A stretch of 64,000 bases of DNA from Allocatelliglobosispora scoriae (GTDB lineage: Bacteria > Actinomycetota > Actinomycetes > Mycobacteriales > Micromonosporaceae): positions 248,001-312,000 of the forward strand of contig NZ_JACHMN010000002.1 of assembly GCF_014204945.1 (NCBI RefSeq). Reading direction: 5' to 3'. The position numbers and the translations under genes are program-made. The stretch's first letter is position 1; each line of letters starts with the position of its first letter. Below the pieces are notes generated by a model. The model was not told the DNA's origin and made no database searches. It saw only the letters and a program-made list of their open reading frames with translations. Of the stretch, positions 1 through 7,744 are shown in pieces.

Positions 1-494
1 GCGCCGGTGGCGAGCAGGTGCAGCAGTCCGTCGACGGCGGTGGCGGTGGTCCAGCCGGGTAGGTGCAGGAGTGCGCCGATGGGCAGGCTGAGGGCGTAGA
101 CGTAGAGGGTCAGGAGCAGGGACCAGCCGGTGGTGACGGCGAATTTGGCGCCGGCGATGGCGGTGCGGGTGGTGGGGAGGGCGAGGAGGTCTTTGAGGGT
201 GTGGTCGGAGTGTTCGCGGCCGAAGGTCCAGATGGTGAGGAGCCCGAAGATGAGCATGCCGCCGATGGCGACGCTCTGGGCGAGCAGTGCGTGGTAGCCG
301 GGCCAGTCGGCGGGGATGTCGGCGAGTTGGGCTTTGGCACCGAGGAGTCCGAGGTTGCGGGCGCGGTCGGGGTCGGCGCCGATGAACATGAACATCCCGC
401 CGACGGCGGTGGCGACGGTGAACGCCAGGAGGCTGATCCACCACAGCCGGGAACGGCGGAGTTTGAGGATCTCGGTGATGAGGGCGGCGGTCAC
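1..494 (-). CDS. ABC-2 type transporter permease, 3'-truncated by the window edge
   Basis: Integral membrane subunit of an ABC exporter; only the first 164 codons are inside the window and the stop lies beyond position 1. I read a GTG start at 494 that overlaps the TGA of the ATPase gene upstream (GTGA), so the two are translationally coupled. Hydrophobic stretches sit at about residues 16-38, 67-92 and 112-142, separated by a charged loop containing FGREHSDHTLKDLLALP. That loop is typical of bacitracin- or lantibiotic-type ABC-2 permeases, where the sequence after the second helix contacts the ATPase. The substrate cannot be read; the family often exports antimicrobial peptides or lipids. 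The pairing is certain, the precise subfamily is not. Confidence 0.85.
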   Translation of the reverse strand, partial: MTAALITEILKLRRSRLWWISLLAFTVATAVGGMFMFIGADPDRARNLGLLGAKAQLADIPADWPGYHALLAQSVAIGGMLIFGLLTIWTFGREHSDHTLKDLLALPTTRTAIAGAKFAVTTGWSLLLTLYVYALSLPIGALLHLPGWTTATAVDGLLHLLATG

Positions 495-1417
495 GGCTGG
501 TTCCTGTCGGGGGCGACGAGGCGCAGGAAGTAGGTTTCGAGGTCTTCGGTCTCGACGGTGAGCCGGGTCGGTGGGCAGCCCGCCCGGACGAGCAGGGTGG
601 CGATGTCGTCGGGGCGGTCGACGGCGGCGGGGTCGGTGGTGGTCAGCGCGCCGTCGTGGGGTTCGGTGCGGTATCCGGCCGTGTGGAGGACTGCGGCGGC
701 AGTCGGGTTGTCGCGGGTGGCGACCAGGAGGCGCCGGTGCAGGTGGTGGGGTAGCTGGTCGGTGTCGAGTTCCTGGCGCAGGGTGCCCTGGTGGATGACG
801 CCGATCCGGGTGGCGAGGCGGGCGACCTCGGTGAGGATGTGGCTGGACAGGAAGACCGTCACACCGTGCTGGGTGGCGAGGTCGTGGAGCAGGGCGCGGA
901 TCTCGGCGACTCCGGCAGGGTCGAGGCCGTTGGATGGTTCGTCGAGGATGAGCAGCCGGGGGTGGTGCAGGAGCGCTTTGGCGAGGCCCAGGCGCTGGGC
1001 GTTGCCCAGCGACAGGGTGCGGGCCCTGCGGTGGGCGTAGGGGGTGAGGGCGAGCCGTTCGATGACCTCGCCGACGGTGTTGTGTGGCTGGTGGCGGAGG
1101 CGGCGGACGAGGTGCAGGTTCTCGGCGACGGTGAGCTCTGGGTAGGCGGCGGGGGTCTCGACGAGGTAGCCGACGTCGGCCCAGGGACCGCCCCGGCCGG
1201 TGCCGACGGGGCGGCCGAGCACGGTGAGGCTGCCGGTGGTGGGGCGGACCATGCCGAGCAGCATCCGGATGAGGGTGGTCTTGCCCGCGCCGTTGAGGCC
1301 GAGCAGGGCGTAGATCTCTCCGGCCCGCACCTGCAGGTCGACGGCGTCGACCGCAGTGACGTCGGGATAGCGCTTGGTCAGGGAGATGGCGGAGATCGCG
1401 GTGTCGGTGCCGGGCAT
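491..1417 (-). CDS. ABC transporter ATP-binding protein (BcrA-like)
   Basis: Cytoplasmic ATPase of the exporter whose permease follows with a 4-nt overlap. 308 residues, the usual length for this family. Walker A GLNGAGKT at residues 40-47, signature LSLGNAQRLGLA at 135-146 (LSLGN replaces LSGGQ, as is common in this branch), Walker B LLILDEP at 155-161 and H-loop His193 in SSHIL. A C-terminal extension of about 90 residues follows the nucleotide-binding domain, as in BcrA/NodI-type proteins. The ATG at 1417 has an AGGAG just upstream. The frame stays open far to the right, but that extension is antisense to the next gene in a different frame and has no homology. The pair probably belongs to a drug or peptide resistance exporter; the substrate is inferred only. 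Confidence 0.93.
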   Translation of the reverse strand: MPGTDTAISAISLTKRYPDVTAVDAVDLQVRAGEIYALLGLNGAGKTTLIRMLLGMVRPTTGSLTVLGRPVGTGRGGPWADVGYLVETPAAYPELTVAENLHLVRRLRHQPHNTVGEVIERLALTPYAHRRARTLSLGNAQRLGLAKALLHHPRLLILDEPSNGLDPAGVAEIRALLHDLATQHGVTVFLSSHILTEVARLATRIGVIHQGTLRQELDTDQLPHHLHRRLLVATRDNPTAAAVLHTAGYRTEPHDGALTTTDPAAVDRPDDIATLLVRAGCPPTRLTVETEDLETYFLRLVAPDRNQP

Positions 1418-1431
1418 TGCGGCTCCTGGTG

Positions 1432-2718
1432 TCAGAAGAAGCGCAGGTACAGGTACGGGACGCAGATCACGATGGTGATCACGGTAACGATGAGCCCGTA
1501 CTTGGTGAATTCCCAGAAGGTGATCTTCTTGCCGGCGCGTTCGGCGATGCCGAGGACGACGACGTTGGCCGAGGCGCCGACCGCGGTGGCGTTGCCGCCC
1601 AAGTCGGCGCCGAGGGCGAGGGCCCACCACAGGACGTTGCCCTGCGGAGTGCCGTTGGCATGGACGAGGTCGGCGACGATCGGGCTCATCGTGGCGACGT
1701 AGGGGATGTTGTCCACGATCGCAGACAGGACCGCCGACGCCCCCAGGAGCAGGACCGTGGTACCCCACAGCTTGCCCTCGGTCGCCTCGGTCGCGGCCTT
1801 CGACAGTTCGTCGATAACGCCGGTGTTGACCAGGGCGCCGACCATGATGAACAGCCCGGCGAAGAAGACGAGGGTGTGCCATTCGACGTCCTTGGCGACC
1901 TCGTCGGCGTTCAGCCGTGACGCCGCGAGCAGGACGAGGCCGCCCACGATCGCCACGACGGCGGGTTCCAGGTGCAGGATGGAGTGCAGGACGAACGCGG
2001 CGAGGACGAGGGCGAGGACGGTGAGGCTGATCGTCAGTAGCCGGGTGTCTTTGATGGCGTCGCGTTCGCGCATCGCCATCACCCGGGCGACCTTCGCCGG
2101 GTCGTAGCGGAACGCGTCGCGGAACAGCCATCGGCACAGGGCGAGGAACACGATCAGCAGGATGACCACGATCGGGGCGAGGACGTTGAGGAAGTCGTTG
2201 AACGTGAGTCCGGATTTCGACGCGATGATGATGTTGGGCGGGTCGCCGATGAGGGTGGCGGTGCCGCCGATGTTGGAGGCCATCACCTCGGCGATCAGGA
2301 ACGGCGCCGCAGGCAGGCCCAGCCGGTCGCAGACGAGCAGGGTGACCGGTGCGACGAGCAGGACGGTGGTGACGTTGTCCAGGCCCGACGACGCCACGGC
2401 GGTGATCACGACGAGGATGACCATCACCGGGTACGGGCGGCCTTTGGCGCGTTTGACGGCCCAGATCGCGAGGTATTCGAAGAGTCCGGTGCGGCGGAGC
2501 ACGGAGACGATGAGCATCATGCCGATGAGCAGGACGATGACGTTCCAGTCGATGCCGGCTTCGGGAGAGAAGAACGCGTGTTCGGCGTCGGTGGCGCCGA
2601 TGAGCAGCATCAGTACCGCTCCGCCGAGGGCTGCGGCGACGCGGTGGACCCATTCGGTGGCGATGAGGACGTAGGCGGCGGTGAAGATCGCGACCGTGAT
2701 CCAGGCGAGGGTGGTCAT
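1432..2718 (-). CDS. ArsB/NhaD-type ion permease (SLC13/ArsB superfamily)
   Basis: Polytopic membrane permease of 428 residues with roughly ten to twelve helices. The first half carries ASNIGGTATLIGDPPNIII at about 147-166 and the second half the matching GGNATAVGASANVVVLGIA. These are the twin discontinuous-helix signatures of the ion transporter superfamily that holds ArsB, NhaD and the P protein. Family members move arsenite, Na+/H+ or organic anions; the sequence alone does not decide which. No arsR or arsC is nearby, so an arsenite role is not supported. Its ATG (2716-2718) overlaps the stop of the CBS-domain gene (ATGA), so both are made together. The shared leader motif ahead of the CBS gene probably governs this permease too. 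Confidence 0.85.
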   Translation of the reverse strand: MTTLAWITVAIFTAAYVLIATEWVHRVAAALGGAVLMLLIGATDAEHAFFSPEAGIDWNVIVLLIGMMLIVSVLRRTGLFEYLAIWAVKRAKGRPYPVMVILVVITAVASSGLDNVTTVLLVAPVTLLVCDRLGLPAAPFLIAEVMASNIGGTATLIGDPPNIIIASKSGLTFNDFLNVLAPIVVILLIVFLALCRWLFRDAFRYDPAKVARVMAMRERDAIKDTRLLTISLTVLALVLAAFVLHSILHLEPAVVAIVGGLVLLAASRLNADEVAKDVEWHTLVFFAGLFIMVGALVNTGVIDELSKAATEATEGKLWGTTVLLLGASAVLSAIVDNIPYVATMSPIVADLVHANGTPQGNVLWWALALGADLGGNATAVGASANVVVLGIAERAGKKITFWEFTKYGLIVTVITIVICVPYLYLRFF

Positions 2719-3158
2719 GCGCCGAGCACCCGGTCGAGGAGCCGGTCGAGGGTGATCGCGCCGAGCAGGGCGCCGTGGTCGACGACGGCGACGAGCGGAG
2801 TCCGGGTGCGGGCCATCAGCGCGGCGACCTCCAGGACGGTGTCGTCGGGGTCCACGACGGGCAGTTCGTGCGGTTGCGGAGGCAGGCTGTCGCGGACGGT
2901 CCGCTCGCCGAGTTCGGTGAGGAACACGTCGGCGGCGGCTTCGTCGATCACCGCGGCGAGGTTCGGGTCGTCCTGGATGTAGACGGGTACGGCCAGCCGC
3001 AGCACCTGCGTACCGGGGAGCACCGCGAACGGCGCACCGCGGTCGTCGACGACGATGAGGCCGGGGAGGTTGGATCGGGCGAGGAGCCGGGCGGCGTCGA
3101 TGGCCGGGTCGGTGAGGGCGACGGTGGGGTAGTCCACCATGAGGTCGCGAGCGCGCAT
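2715..3158 (-). CDS. CBS-domain pair protein, likely regulator of the adjoining permease
   Basis: Small cytoplasmic protein of 147 residues made of two CBS motifs (about 1-60 and 85-147): MRARDLMVDYP opens the first and PVVDPDDTVLEVAALMARTRTPLVAVVD opens the second in two recognisable blocks. CBS pairs bind adenine nucleotides and gate transporters or enzymes. Coupling through ATGA to the ArsB/NhaD-like permease downstream suggests it controls that transporter. I chose the ATG at 3158 because the homology starts there; upstream sequence in this frame is antisense to the DUF389 gene. No strong Shine-Dalgarno is visible in the 20 nt before the start, where instead a conserved hairpin motif lies. 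Confidence 0.85.
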   Translation of the reverse strand: MRARDLMVDYPTVALTDPAIDAARLLARSNLPGLIVVDDRGAPFAVLPGTQVLRLAVPVYIQDDPNLAAVIDEAAADVFLTELGERTVRDSLPPQPHELPVVDPDDTVLEVAALMARTRTPLVAVVDHGALLGAITLDRLLDRVLGA

Positions 3159-3178
3159 CGGTGCGGTCCGTTCTGATC

Positions 3179-3233
3179 GGTCGGCAAGGACGTTGCCGAC
3201 CAGACTTCCCGGCGCACCGCCGATCACCTTACA
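3179..3233 (-). promoter_or_regulatory. Conserved leader motif, copy 1 (candidate structured RNA element)
   Basis: On the minus strand, 20 nt before the CBS-gene start, the leader reads AAGGT-GAT, a short variable part, then gccgggaagtctggtcggc (3195-3213) running into a hairpin GGTCGGCAA / TTGCCGACC with a 5-nt loop. The same 19-mer in the same setting occurs at 7688-7706 ahead of the cation exchanger gene. Conserved single-stranded core plus variable stem fits an RNA aptamer or a regulatory-protein site. I do not recognise it as a known riboswitch class. Confidence 0.55.
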
Positions 3234-3450
3234 GGCCGACGGGGCTTGGAGGGCAAGGTCGGTGTCGGCAATGGGGAACTCGGCTGTGGATGGACGAACG
3301 GAGCCGGGAACACCGTCGCCGTGCAATCGCGTTGTCGGCGCGGCGCGGCGACCGCCGTGGATCCTCAGGATCAGCCCGCTACCAGTCCGGACGGACAGCC
3401 GAAGCGCTGTTTCGGTAGCCTTCACCCGGGCCGAGCCAAGGAAGGGCGCG
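3234..3450. other. Intergenic region between divergent CBS and DUF389 genes
   Basis: This region must hold the promoters for both divergent genes. The only structures seen are a hairpin made of GCTACC and GGTAGC near 3379-3420 in the DUF389 leader, and a Shine-Dalgarno-like AAGGAAGGG at about 3437-3445. Reading frames that cross it have no recognisable protein. Confidence 0.5.
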
Positions 3451-4386
3451 ATGCTGCACCTACGGATCATCACGCCGACAGACCTCACCGAGCGCGTCGT
3501 CAAGATGCTGGAGGCCGAGCTGGCCGTCACGCACGTCGTCGTGCTGCCCGCCGCAGCCCGGCAGCCACCGGGCGACCTCGTCCTGTGCGACGTGGCCAGG
3601 GAGGGCGCCAACGAGGTCCTCGACGAGTTGCGCGCACTGGGTGTCGACAGCCGGGGCGCGGTCACGGCGGAGGACATGGACCTGGTGCTGTCGGCGTCGG
3701 CGAAGCGGGCCGCCAGAGCCGCTCCCGGTCTCGGCGCCGACGCCGTGGTGTGGGAGGAGATCGCCCAGAAGACCGGCGAGGAGACCCGCCTGTCCGCGAC
3801 ATATCTGGTCTTCCTCTGCGTGGCGACGGTCATCGCCGGGATCGGTGTCCTGCTCGACCAGCCGATCCTCATCGTCGGGGCGATGGTCGTCGGCCCGGAG
3901 TTCGGGCCGCTCGCGGCGTTGTGCCTGGGCCTGGTCCAGCGCCGTCGGACGGTGGTGACCCGCTCGCTGGTGACATTGGTGGTCGGGTTCGCCGTGGCGA
4001 TGGCAGTGACGGTCCTGACGACGTGGATCCTGACCTGGCTCGGCCTGGTCGACGAGGCGATGCTGACGGCGCCTCGACCCTTGACGGACTTCATCTGGCG
4101 GCCGGATGCCCTGTCTTGGGTGATCGCCTTCCTCGCCGGGGTCGCCGGGATGCTGTCGTTGACCTCGGCGAAATCGGGGGCGCTGATCGGCGTCCTGATC
4201 TCGGTCACCACCGTGCCTGCGGCGGCGAACGCCGCCGTCGCCCTGGCCTACGGCGTCACCCACGAAGCATGGGGGTCAGCGGTCCAGCTCTTGGTCAATC
4301 TGACAGCGATCGTCGTCGCCGGGATCATCACGCTGGCCGTTCAGCGGCTGTGGTGGAAGCGTCCGTCCGTGAACCCCACCGCGTAG
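3451..4386 (+). CDS. DUF389 family membrane protein
   Basis: 311 residues: a soluble N-terminal part of about 100 residues, then about six membrane helices. It shows the family hallmarks LIVGAMVVGPEFGPLAALCLGL near residues 144-165 (two blocks) and, further on, SAKSGALIGVLISVTTVPAAANAAVALAYG, the counterpart of the LPGVAIAISLVPPLAV box in other members. DUF389 proteins are widespread and functionally uncharacterised. The ATG at 3451 follows AAGGAAGGG at a good distance. A second, broken DUF389 gene lies at 13231-13800 on the other strand, so this genome carried at least two. The context of cation and anion permeases suggests a transport or envelope-stress role, which is inference. Confidence 0.85.
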   Translation: MLHLRIITPTDLTERVVKMLEAELAVTHVVVLPAAARQPPGDLVLCDVAREGANEVLDELRALGVDSRGAVTAEDMDLVLSASAKRAARAAPGLGADAVVWEEIAQKTGEETRLSATYLVFLCVATVIAGIGVLLDQPILIVGAMVVGPEFGPLAALCLGLVQRRRTVVTRSLVTLVVGFAVAMAVTVLTTWILTWLGLVDEAMLTAPRPLTDFIWRPDALSWVIAFLAGVAGMLSLTSAKSGALIGVLISVTTVPAAANAAVALAYGVTHEAWGSAVQLLVNLTAIVVAGIITLAVQRLWWKRPSVNPTA

Positions 4387-4566
4387 GCATCTCCAGGCGG
4401 CCGAACGGTGTCGACCGGCGGCGCTATGATCACTCCCGCTTGTAGTGCGTGGTGGTAGGCGGTTGCGGTGGAACCGGTGTTAGGTCGGGTGCGGCGGTGG
4501 GCAACGGCCCGATGGGGAGCGGTCAGCCAGGCACGTGGTCCGACCTGTCGATGGGATCAGAATCAG
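4387..4566 (+). other. Leader of the APC-type permease gene
   Basis: 180 nt without a gene. It is G-rich and contains TATGAT near 4425-4430 that could serve as a -10 box. I compared it with the c-di-AMP (ydaO) riboswitch that precedes similar permeases in some bacteria; the CAGCTAACC core is absent, so I do not call it. Confidence 0.3.
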
Positions 4567-6552
4567 ATGAGTGGCACAGCGAACGAGTTCGCGATTCCCG
4601 CAGTCGTGGACAGCCCCGCGCGGCCTGCAGCGCCGGGCTCCGGATTGGCGCGGTGGCTAGTCGCGAACCGGGTGGCGCCGGTGGGGCCGGAGTCCGACGA
4701 GGGGCACGGCACGCCGCAGTCCTGGTGGAAGGTCATGTGCCTGACCGGGGTGGACTACTTCTCCACCCTGGCTTACCTGCCGGGTATCGCCGCCCTGGCC
4801 GCTGGCGCGCTGTCGCCGTTGGCGACCCTGCTCATCGTTGCGTTGACGCTGCTGGGGATGCTGCCGATGTACCGGCGGGTGGCGAGGGAGAGCCCACACG
4901 GGCAGGGGTCGGTCGCGATGCTCGAGGACCTGCTGCCGTTCTGGCGCGGGAAGCTGTTCGTGCTGGTCCTGCTCGGGTTCGTCGCGACGTCGTGGATCAT
5001 CACGATCACCCTGTCCGCCGCCGACGCCTCGGTCCACCTCCTGGAGAACCCCCTGGCCCCGGCGTTCCTGCACGGGCACGCGGTGCTGATCACCGTGATC
5101 CTGCTCATCGTCTTGGGCGGGGTCTTCCTGCTCGGGTTCTCCGAGGCGGTCGGGGTCGCGATCCCCCTGGTGGCGGTGTTTCTGCTCCTCAACGCCGTCG
5201 TCGTGGTCGCCGGCCTGGTGGACGTGTTCACCACCGGCGGGGCGTGGTCGAGTTGGACCGACGCGTTGACCGCGGGCGGCGGTGGCTGGACGGGTGTCAT
5301 CGGCCCTGCCGTCCTGGCGTTCCCGCTGCTGGTCCTGGGGCTGTCCGGGTTCGAGACCGGAGTGAGCATGATGCCGCTGGTCGCCGCCGACGGTGCCGAC
5401 GCCAAGGAACGCACGCGGTCACGGATCCGCAACACCCGCAAGCTGCTGACCGTTGCCGCGCTGATCATGTCTGTCTACCTGATCGCCACCAGCCTCGTCA
5501 CCACGATCCTCATCCCGGCCGAGCAGTTCGCTCCCGGCGGTGAGGCCAACGGACGCGCGCTGGCCTACCTCGCCCACGAAAGCCTCGGCGAGGGCTTCGG
5601 CACCGTCTACGACATCAGCACGATCCTTATCCTGTGGTTCGCCGGGGCGTCGGCGATGGCCGGACTGATCAACATCGTGCCCAGGTATCTGCCCGCCTAC
5701 GGCATGGCTCCGGAATGGGGGCGCGCGGTCCGGCCGGTGGTGCTCGTCTACACCGTCATCAGCATCGCTATCACGATCATGTTCGGCGCCGACGTCAACG
5801 CCCAGGCCGGTGCCTACGCCACCGGGATCCTGGCGATGATGGTCTCGGCCAGCGTCGCGGTCACCATCTCCGCGATCCGCTACCGCCAGCGCCTCGCCAC
5901 CGCCGGCTTCGCGATCCTCACTCTCATCCTGCTCTACGCCCTGGTGGAGAACATCCGGGAGAAACCCGACGGCATCGCCATCTCCGCCATGTTCATCGCC
6001 GGGATCATCACCGTGTCGCTGATCTCCCGCGTATCACGCACGACGGAGCTACGCGCCGACCGCATCGAGTTCGACGACCGGGCACGGCGTTTCATCACCG
6101 AATCCCTCGCCTACGACGGGGCCCTGAACCTCATCGCCAACCGCCGCAAGGACGGCGACCGCGACGAATACCGGGCCAAGGAACGCGAGCAACGCGGCAT
6201 GAACCCGGTGCCCGGCACCGCCGACGTCCTGTTCCTGGAGATCGACGTCGTCGACCCGTCGCAATTCAGCGACGTCCTCGCCGTCCGCGGTGTCCAGGTC
6301 GACGGTTACCGCATCCTGCGGGCGTCCAGCCCCGCCGCTCCGAACGCCATCGCAGCGATCCTGCTCGCCCTGCGCGACGCCACCGGCAAACGACCGCACT
6401 GCTACTTCGAATGGTCCGAAGGCAGCCCGCTGCTGCACCTGATGCGGTACCTCCTGCTCGGCCGCGGCGACACGCCACCCGTCGTCCGCGAGATCCTGCG
6501 CAAGCACGAGCCGGAACGCCTCCGCCGACCCGGCATCCACGTCGGCGGATGA
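4567..6552 (+). CDS. APC superfamily amino acid/cation permease with C-terminal cytoplasmic domain
   Basis: 661 residues counted from the ATG at 4567. A further 33 codons are open upstream but look like leader sequence. About twelve helices run from residue 55 to about 485, with [30 protein letters not shown], shown here in two blocks, at the first helix, typical of APC-type amino acid or K+ transporters such as KimA/YdaO relatives. The last ~175 residues (from [14 protein letters not shown]) are soluble and probably regulatory. Neighbours are other ion transporters. The substrate is uncertain between amino acids and K+. The C-terminal domain resembles those of large actinobacterial APC proteins of unknown substrate. 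No strong Shine-Dalgarno decides the start. Confidence 0.8.
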   Translation: MSGTANEFAIPAVVDSPARPAAPGSGLARWLVANRVAPVGPESDEGHGTPQSWWKVMCLTGVDYFSTLAYLPGIAALAAGALSPLATLLIVALTLLGMLPMYRRVARESPHGQGSVAMLEDLLPFWRGKLFVLVLLGFVATSWIITITLSAADASVHLLENPLAPAFLHGHAVLITVILLIVLGGVFLLGFSEAVGVAIPLVAVFLLLNAVVVVAGLVDVFTTGGAWSSWTDALTAGGGGWTGVIGPAVLAFPLLVLGLSGFETGVSMMPLVAADGADAKERTRSRIRNTRKLLTVAALIMSVYLIATSLVTTILIPAEQFAPGGEANGRALAYLAHESLGEGFGTVYDISTILILWFAGASAMAGLINIVPRYLPAYGMAPEWGRAVRPVVLVYTVISIAITIMFGADVNAQAGAYATGILAMMVSASVAVTISAIRYRQRLATAGFAILTLILLYALVENIREKPDGIAISAMFIAGIITVSLISRVSRTTELRADRIEFDDRARRFITESLAYDGALNLIANRRKDGDRDEYRAKEREQRGMNPVPGTADVLFLEIDVVDPSQFSDVLAVRGVQVDGYRILRASSPAAPNAIAAILLALRDATGKRPHCYFEWSEGSPLLHLMRYLLLGRGDTPPVVREILRKHEPERLRRPGIHVGG

Positions 6553-6578
6553 CATCGACTCCGAGGCGGCCTCGAAGA

Positions 6579-6600
6579 CTTACATAAATCTTACATATTT
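6579..6600 (+). promoter_or_regulatory. 11-bp direct repeat in an AT-rich island
   Basis: CTTACATAAAT at 6579-6589 is followed immediately by CTTACATATTT at 6590-6600. The two are in helical phase and stand out as AT-rich in high-GC surroundings, 59 nt before the esterase start. Tandem 11-mers are the usual site form of OmpR/PhoP-type response regulators. That role is inferred from form only. Confidence 0.4.
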
Positions 6601-6658
6601 CGATTGAATATCCGGCTCCCGTTCGATGTGATTGCTCATCGAGCGATGGAGGAGACGG

Positions 6659-7591
6659 ATGAGGAATCCCTGGGCTACACGAGCGGCCGCACCGGGCGTG
6701 CTGATGTTCGCCCTCGCCGGGATGTTCGGCGTGGCGCAGACCGCAACAGCCGGTGCACCCACCGGACCGCCCGCGGCGGTCCAGGCCTCGGGCACCGCAG
6801 CGCCGACGAGCATCACGAACATCGTCTACAAGACGGTGGCCGGTACGCAGATCAAGCTTGACCTGTTCTTCGCGTCCGCGCCTGGCATCCATCCGCTGAT
6901 CATCTGGGTACACGGCGGCGGGTGGCAGAGCGGAGACAAGAGCAACTGCCTGCCCACCCGGCTGAACGTGACCAGCCGCGGCTACCACGTCGCCTGCATC
7001 GACTACCGCCTCTCCGGCCAGGCAATCCACCCCGCCCAGATCGAGGACGTCAAGTCGGCGATCGTGGTCCTGCGCGGCCGCGCCGCCCAGTACCGCCTCG
7101 ATCCACAGCGGTTCGCCATCTGGGGCAGCTCCGCCGGCGGGCACCTCGCCGCACTCGCCGGCACCACCTCGGGCGATCGGCTGTTCACCACCAACTCCGG
7201 CGCCAGCACCGTCCAGGCCGTCGTCGACTACTACGGACCCACCGACCTACTCGCACTCGTCCAGACACCGGGCTACACCTCGCACCAGTCACCCGACTCC
7301 GCCGAGTCGCGGCTGCTGGGCGGACCGGTGCTCGACAACCCGCAGGCGGCCGACGCGGCCAGCCCCATCACGTACGCCTCGCCCGCGGACCCGCCCTTCT
7401 TTATCGTTCACGGCACGGCAGACCCGGTCGTGCCACCGCAGCAGAGCTCCCTCATCCGCGACGCGCTGCAAGCCGACGGCGTGACGGCGCAACTGACCTA
7501 CCTCACCGGTGCGGGACACGGCGGTCCCGAGTTCTCCACCCCCGCACTGACCGACCAGGTCCTGCTCTTCCTCCAGGAACAGCTCGGCTGA
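6659..7591 (+). CDS. Secreted alpha/beta-hydrolase, BD-FAE/HSL-type esterase
   Basis: 310 residues. The N-terminus (MRNPWATRAAAPGVLMFALA, then a helix and ATAGAPT) is a signal peptide cleaved near residue 31, so the enzyme is exported. HGGGW at 85-89 is the oxyanion-hole motif of the hormone-sensitive-lipase group. The triad is Ser158 in GSSAG, Asp255 in HGTADP and His287 in GAGHGG. It would hydrolyse carboxyl esters such as acetylated or feruloylated sugars, but the substrate is not readable. The ATG at 6659 is preceded by GGAGGA 7 nt upstream, which decides it over in-frame ATG 6632. It is monocistronic, behind an unusual 11-bp repeat site. Confidence 0.9.
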   Translation: MRNPWATRAAAPGVLMFALAGMFGVAQTATAGAPTGPPAAVQASGTAAPTSITNIVYKTVAGTQIKLDLFFASAPGIHPLIIWVHGGGWQSGDKSNCLPTRLNVTSRGYHVACIDYRLSGQAIHPAQIEDVKSAIVVLRGRAAQYRLDPQRFAIWGSSAGGHLAALAGTTSGDRLFTTNSGASTVQAVVDYYGPTDLLALVQTPGYTSHQSPDSAESRLLGGPVLDNPQAADAASPITYASPADPPFFIVHGTADPVVPPQQSSLIRDALQADGVTAQLTYLTGAGHGGPEFSTPALTDQVLLFLQEQLG

Positions 7592-7654
7592 GCGCGCTTC
7601 GGTGCCGGGGTGGACGGCGACCGCGTCTGGTCGGTGCGGAGGTCGTCACCGCGT

Positions 7655-7721
7655 CAAGGTCCGATGAGCTACGCTGCGCCTTGGTGTGCCGGGAAGTCTG
7701 GTCGGCGAGTCCTCACCGACC
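7655..7721 (+). promoter_or_regulatory. Conserved leader motif, copy 2 (candidate structured RNA element)
   Basis: AAGGTCCGAT, a 17-nt variable part, GGTGT, then gccgggaagtctggtcggc (7688-7706) and a hairpin closing with CCGACC at 7716-7721. It ends 23 nt before the exchanger start, with the Shine-Dalgarno AGGGAG between. The 19-mer is identical to that in the leader of the CBS/ArsB-like operon on the other strand, and the flanking AAGGT..GAT and GGTG blocks are also conserved while the parts between differ in length. That pattern suggests an RNA fold that controls cation transport genes. Confidence 0.55.
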
Positions 7722-7744
7722 CACGCCCTCCCAGGGAGCACCGC

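Noticed and set aside
1432-2718. Arsenite efflux pump
   Set aside because: Only superfamily signatures are present; no arsR, arsC or arsA is nearby, so arsenite specificity cannot be claimed.
3195-3213. Cobalamin riboswitch as an explanation for the GGGAAG-containing leader motif
   Set aside because: GGGAA followed by GGT is reminiscent of a B12-box region, but the CCACTG-type kissing element and the rest of the aptamer are absent in both copies.
4387-4566. Possible c-di-AMP (ydaO) riboswitch ahead of the APC permease
   Set aside because: The CAGCTAACC core and the matching 5' pattern are missing; only generic G-rich sequence is present.
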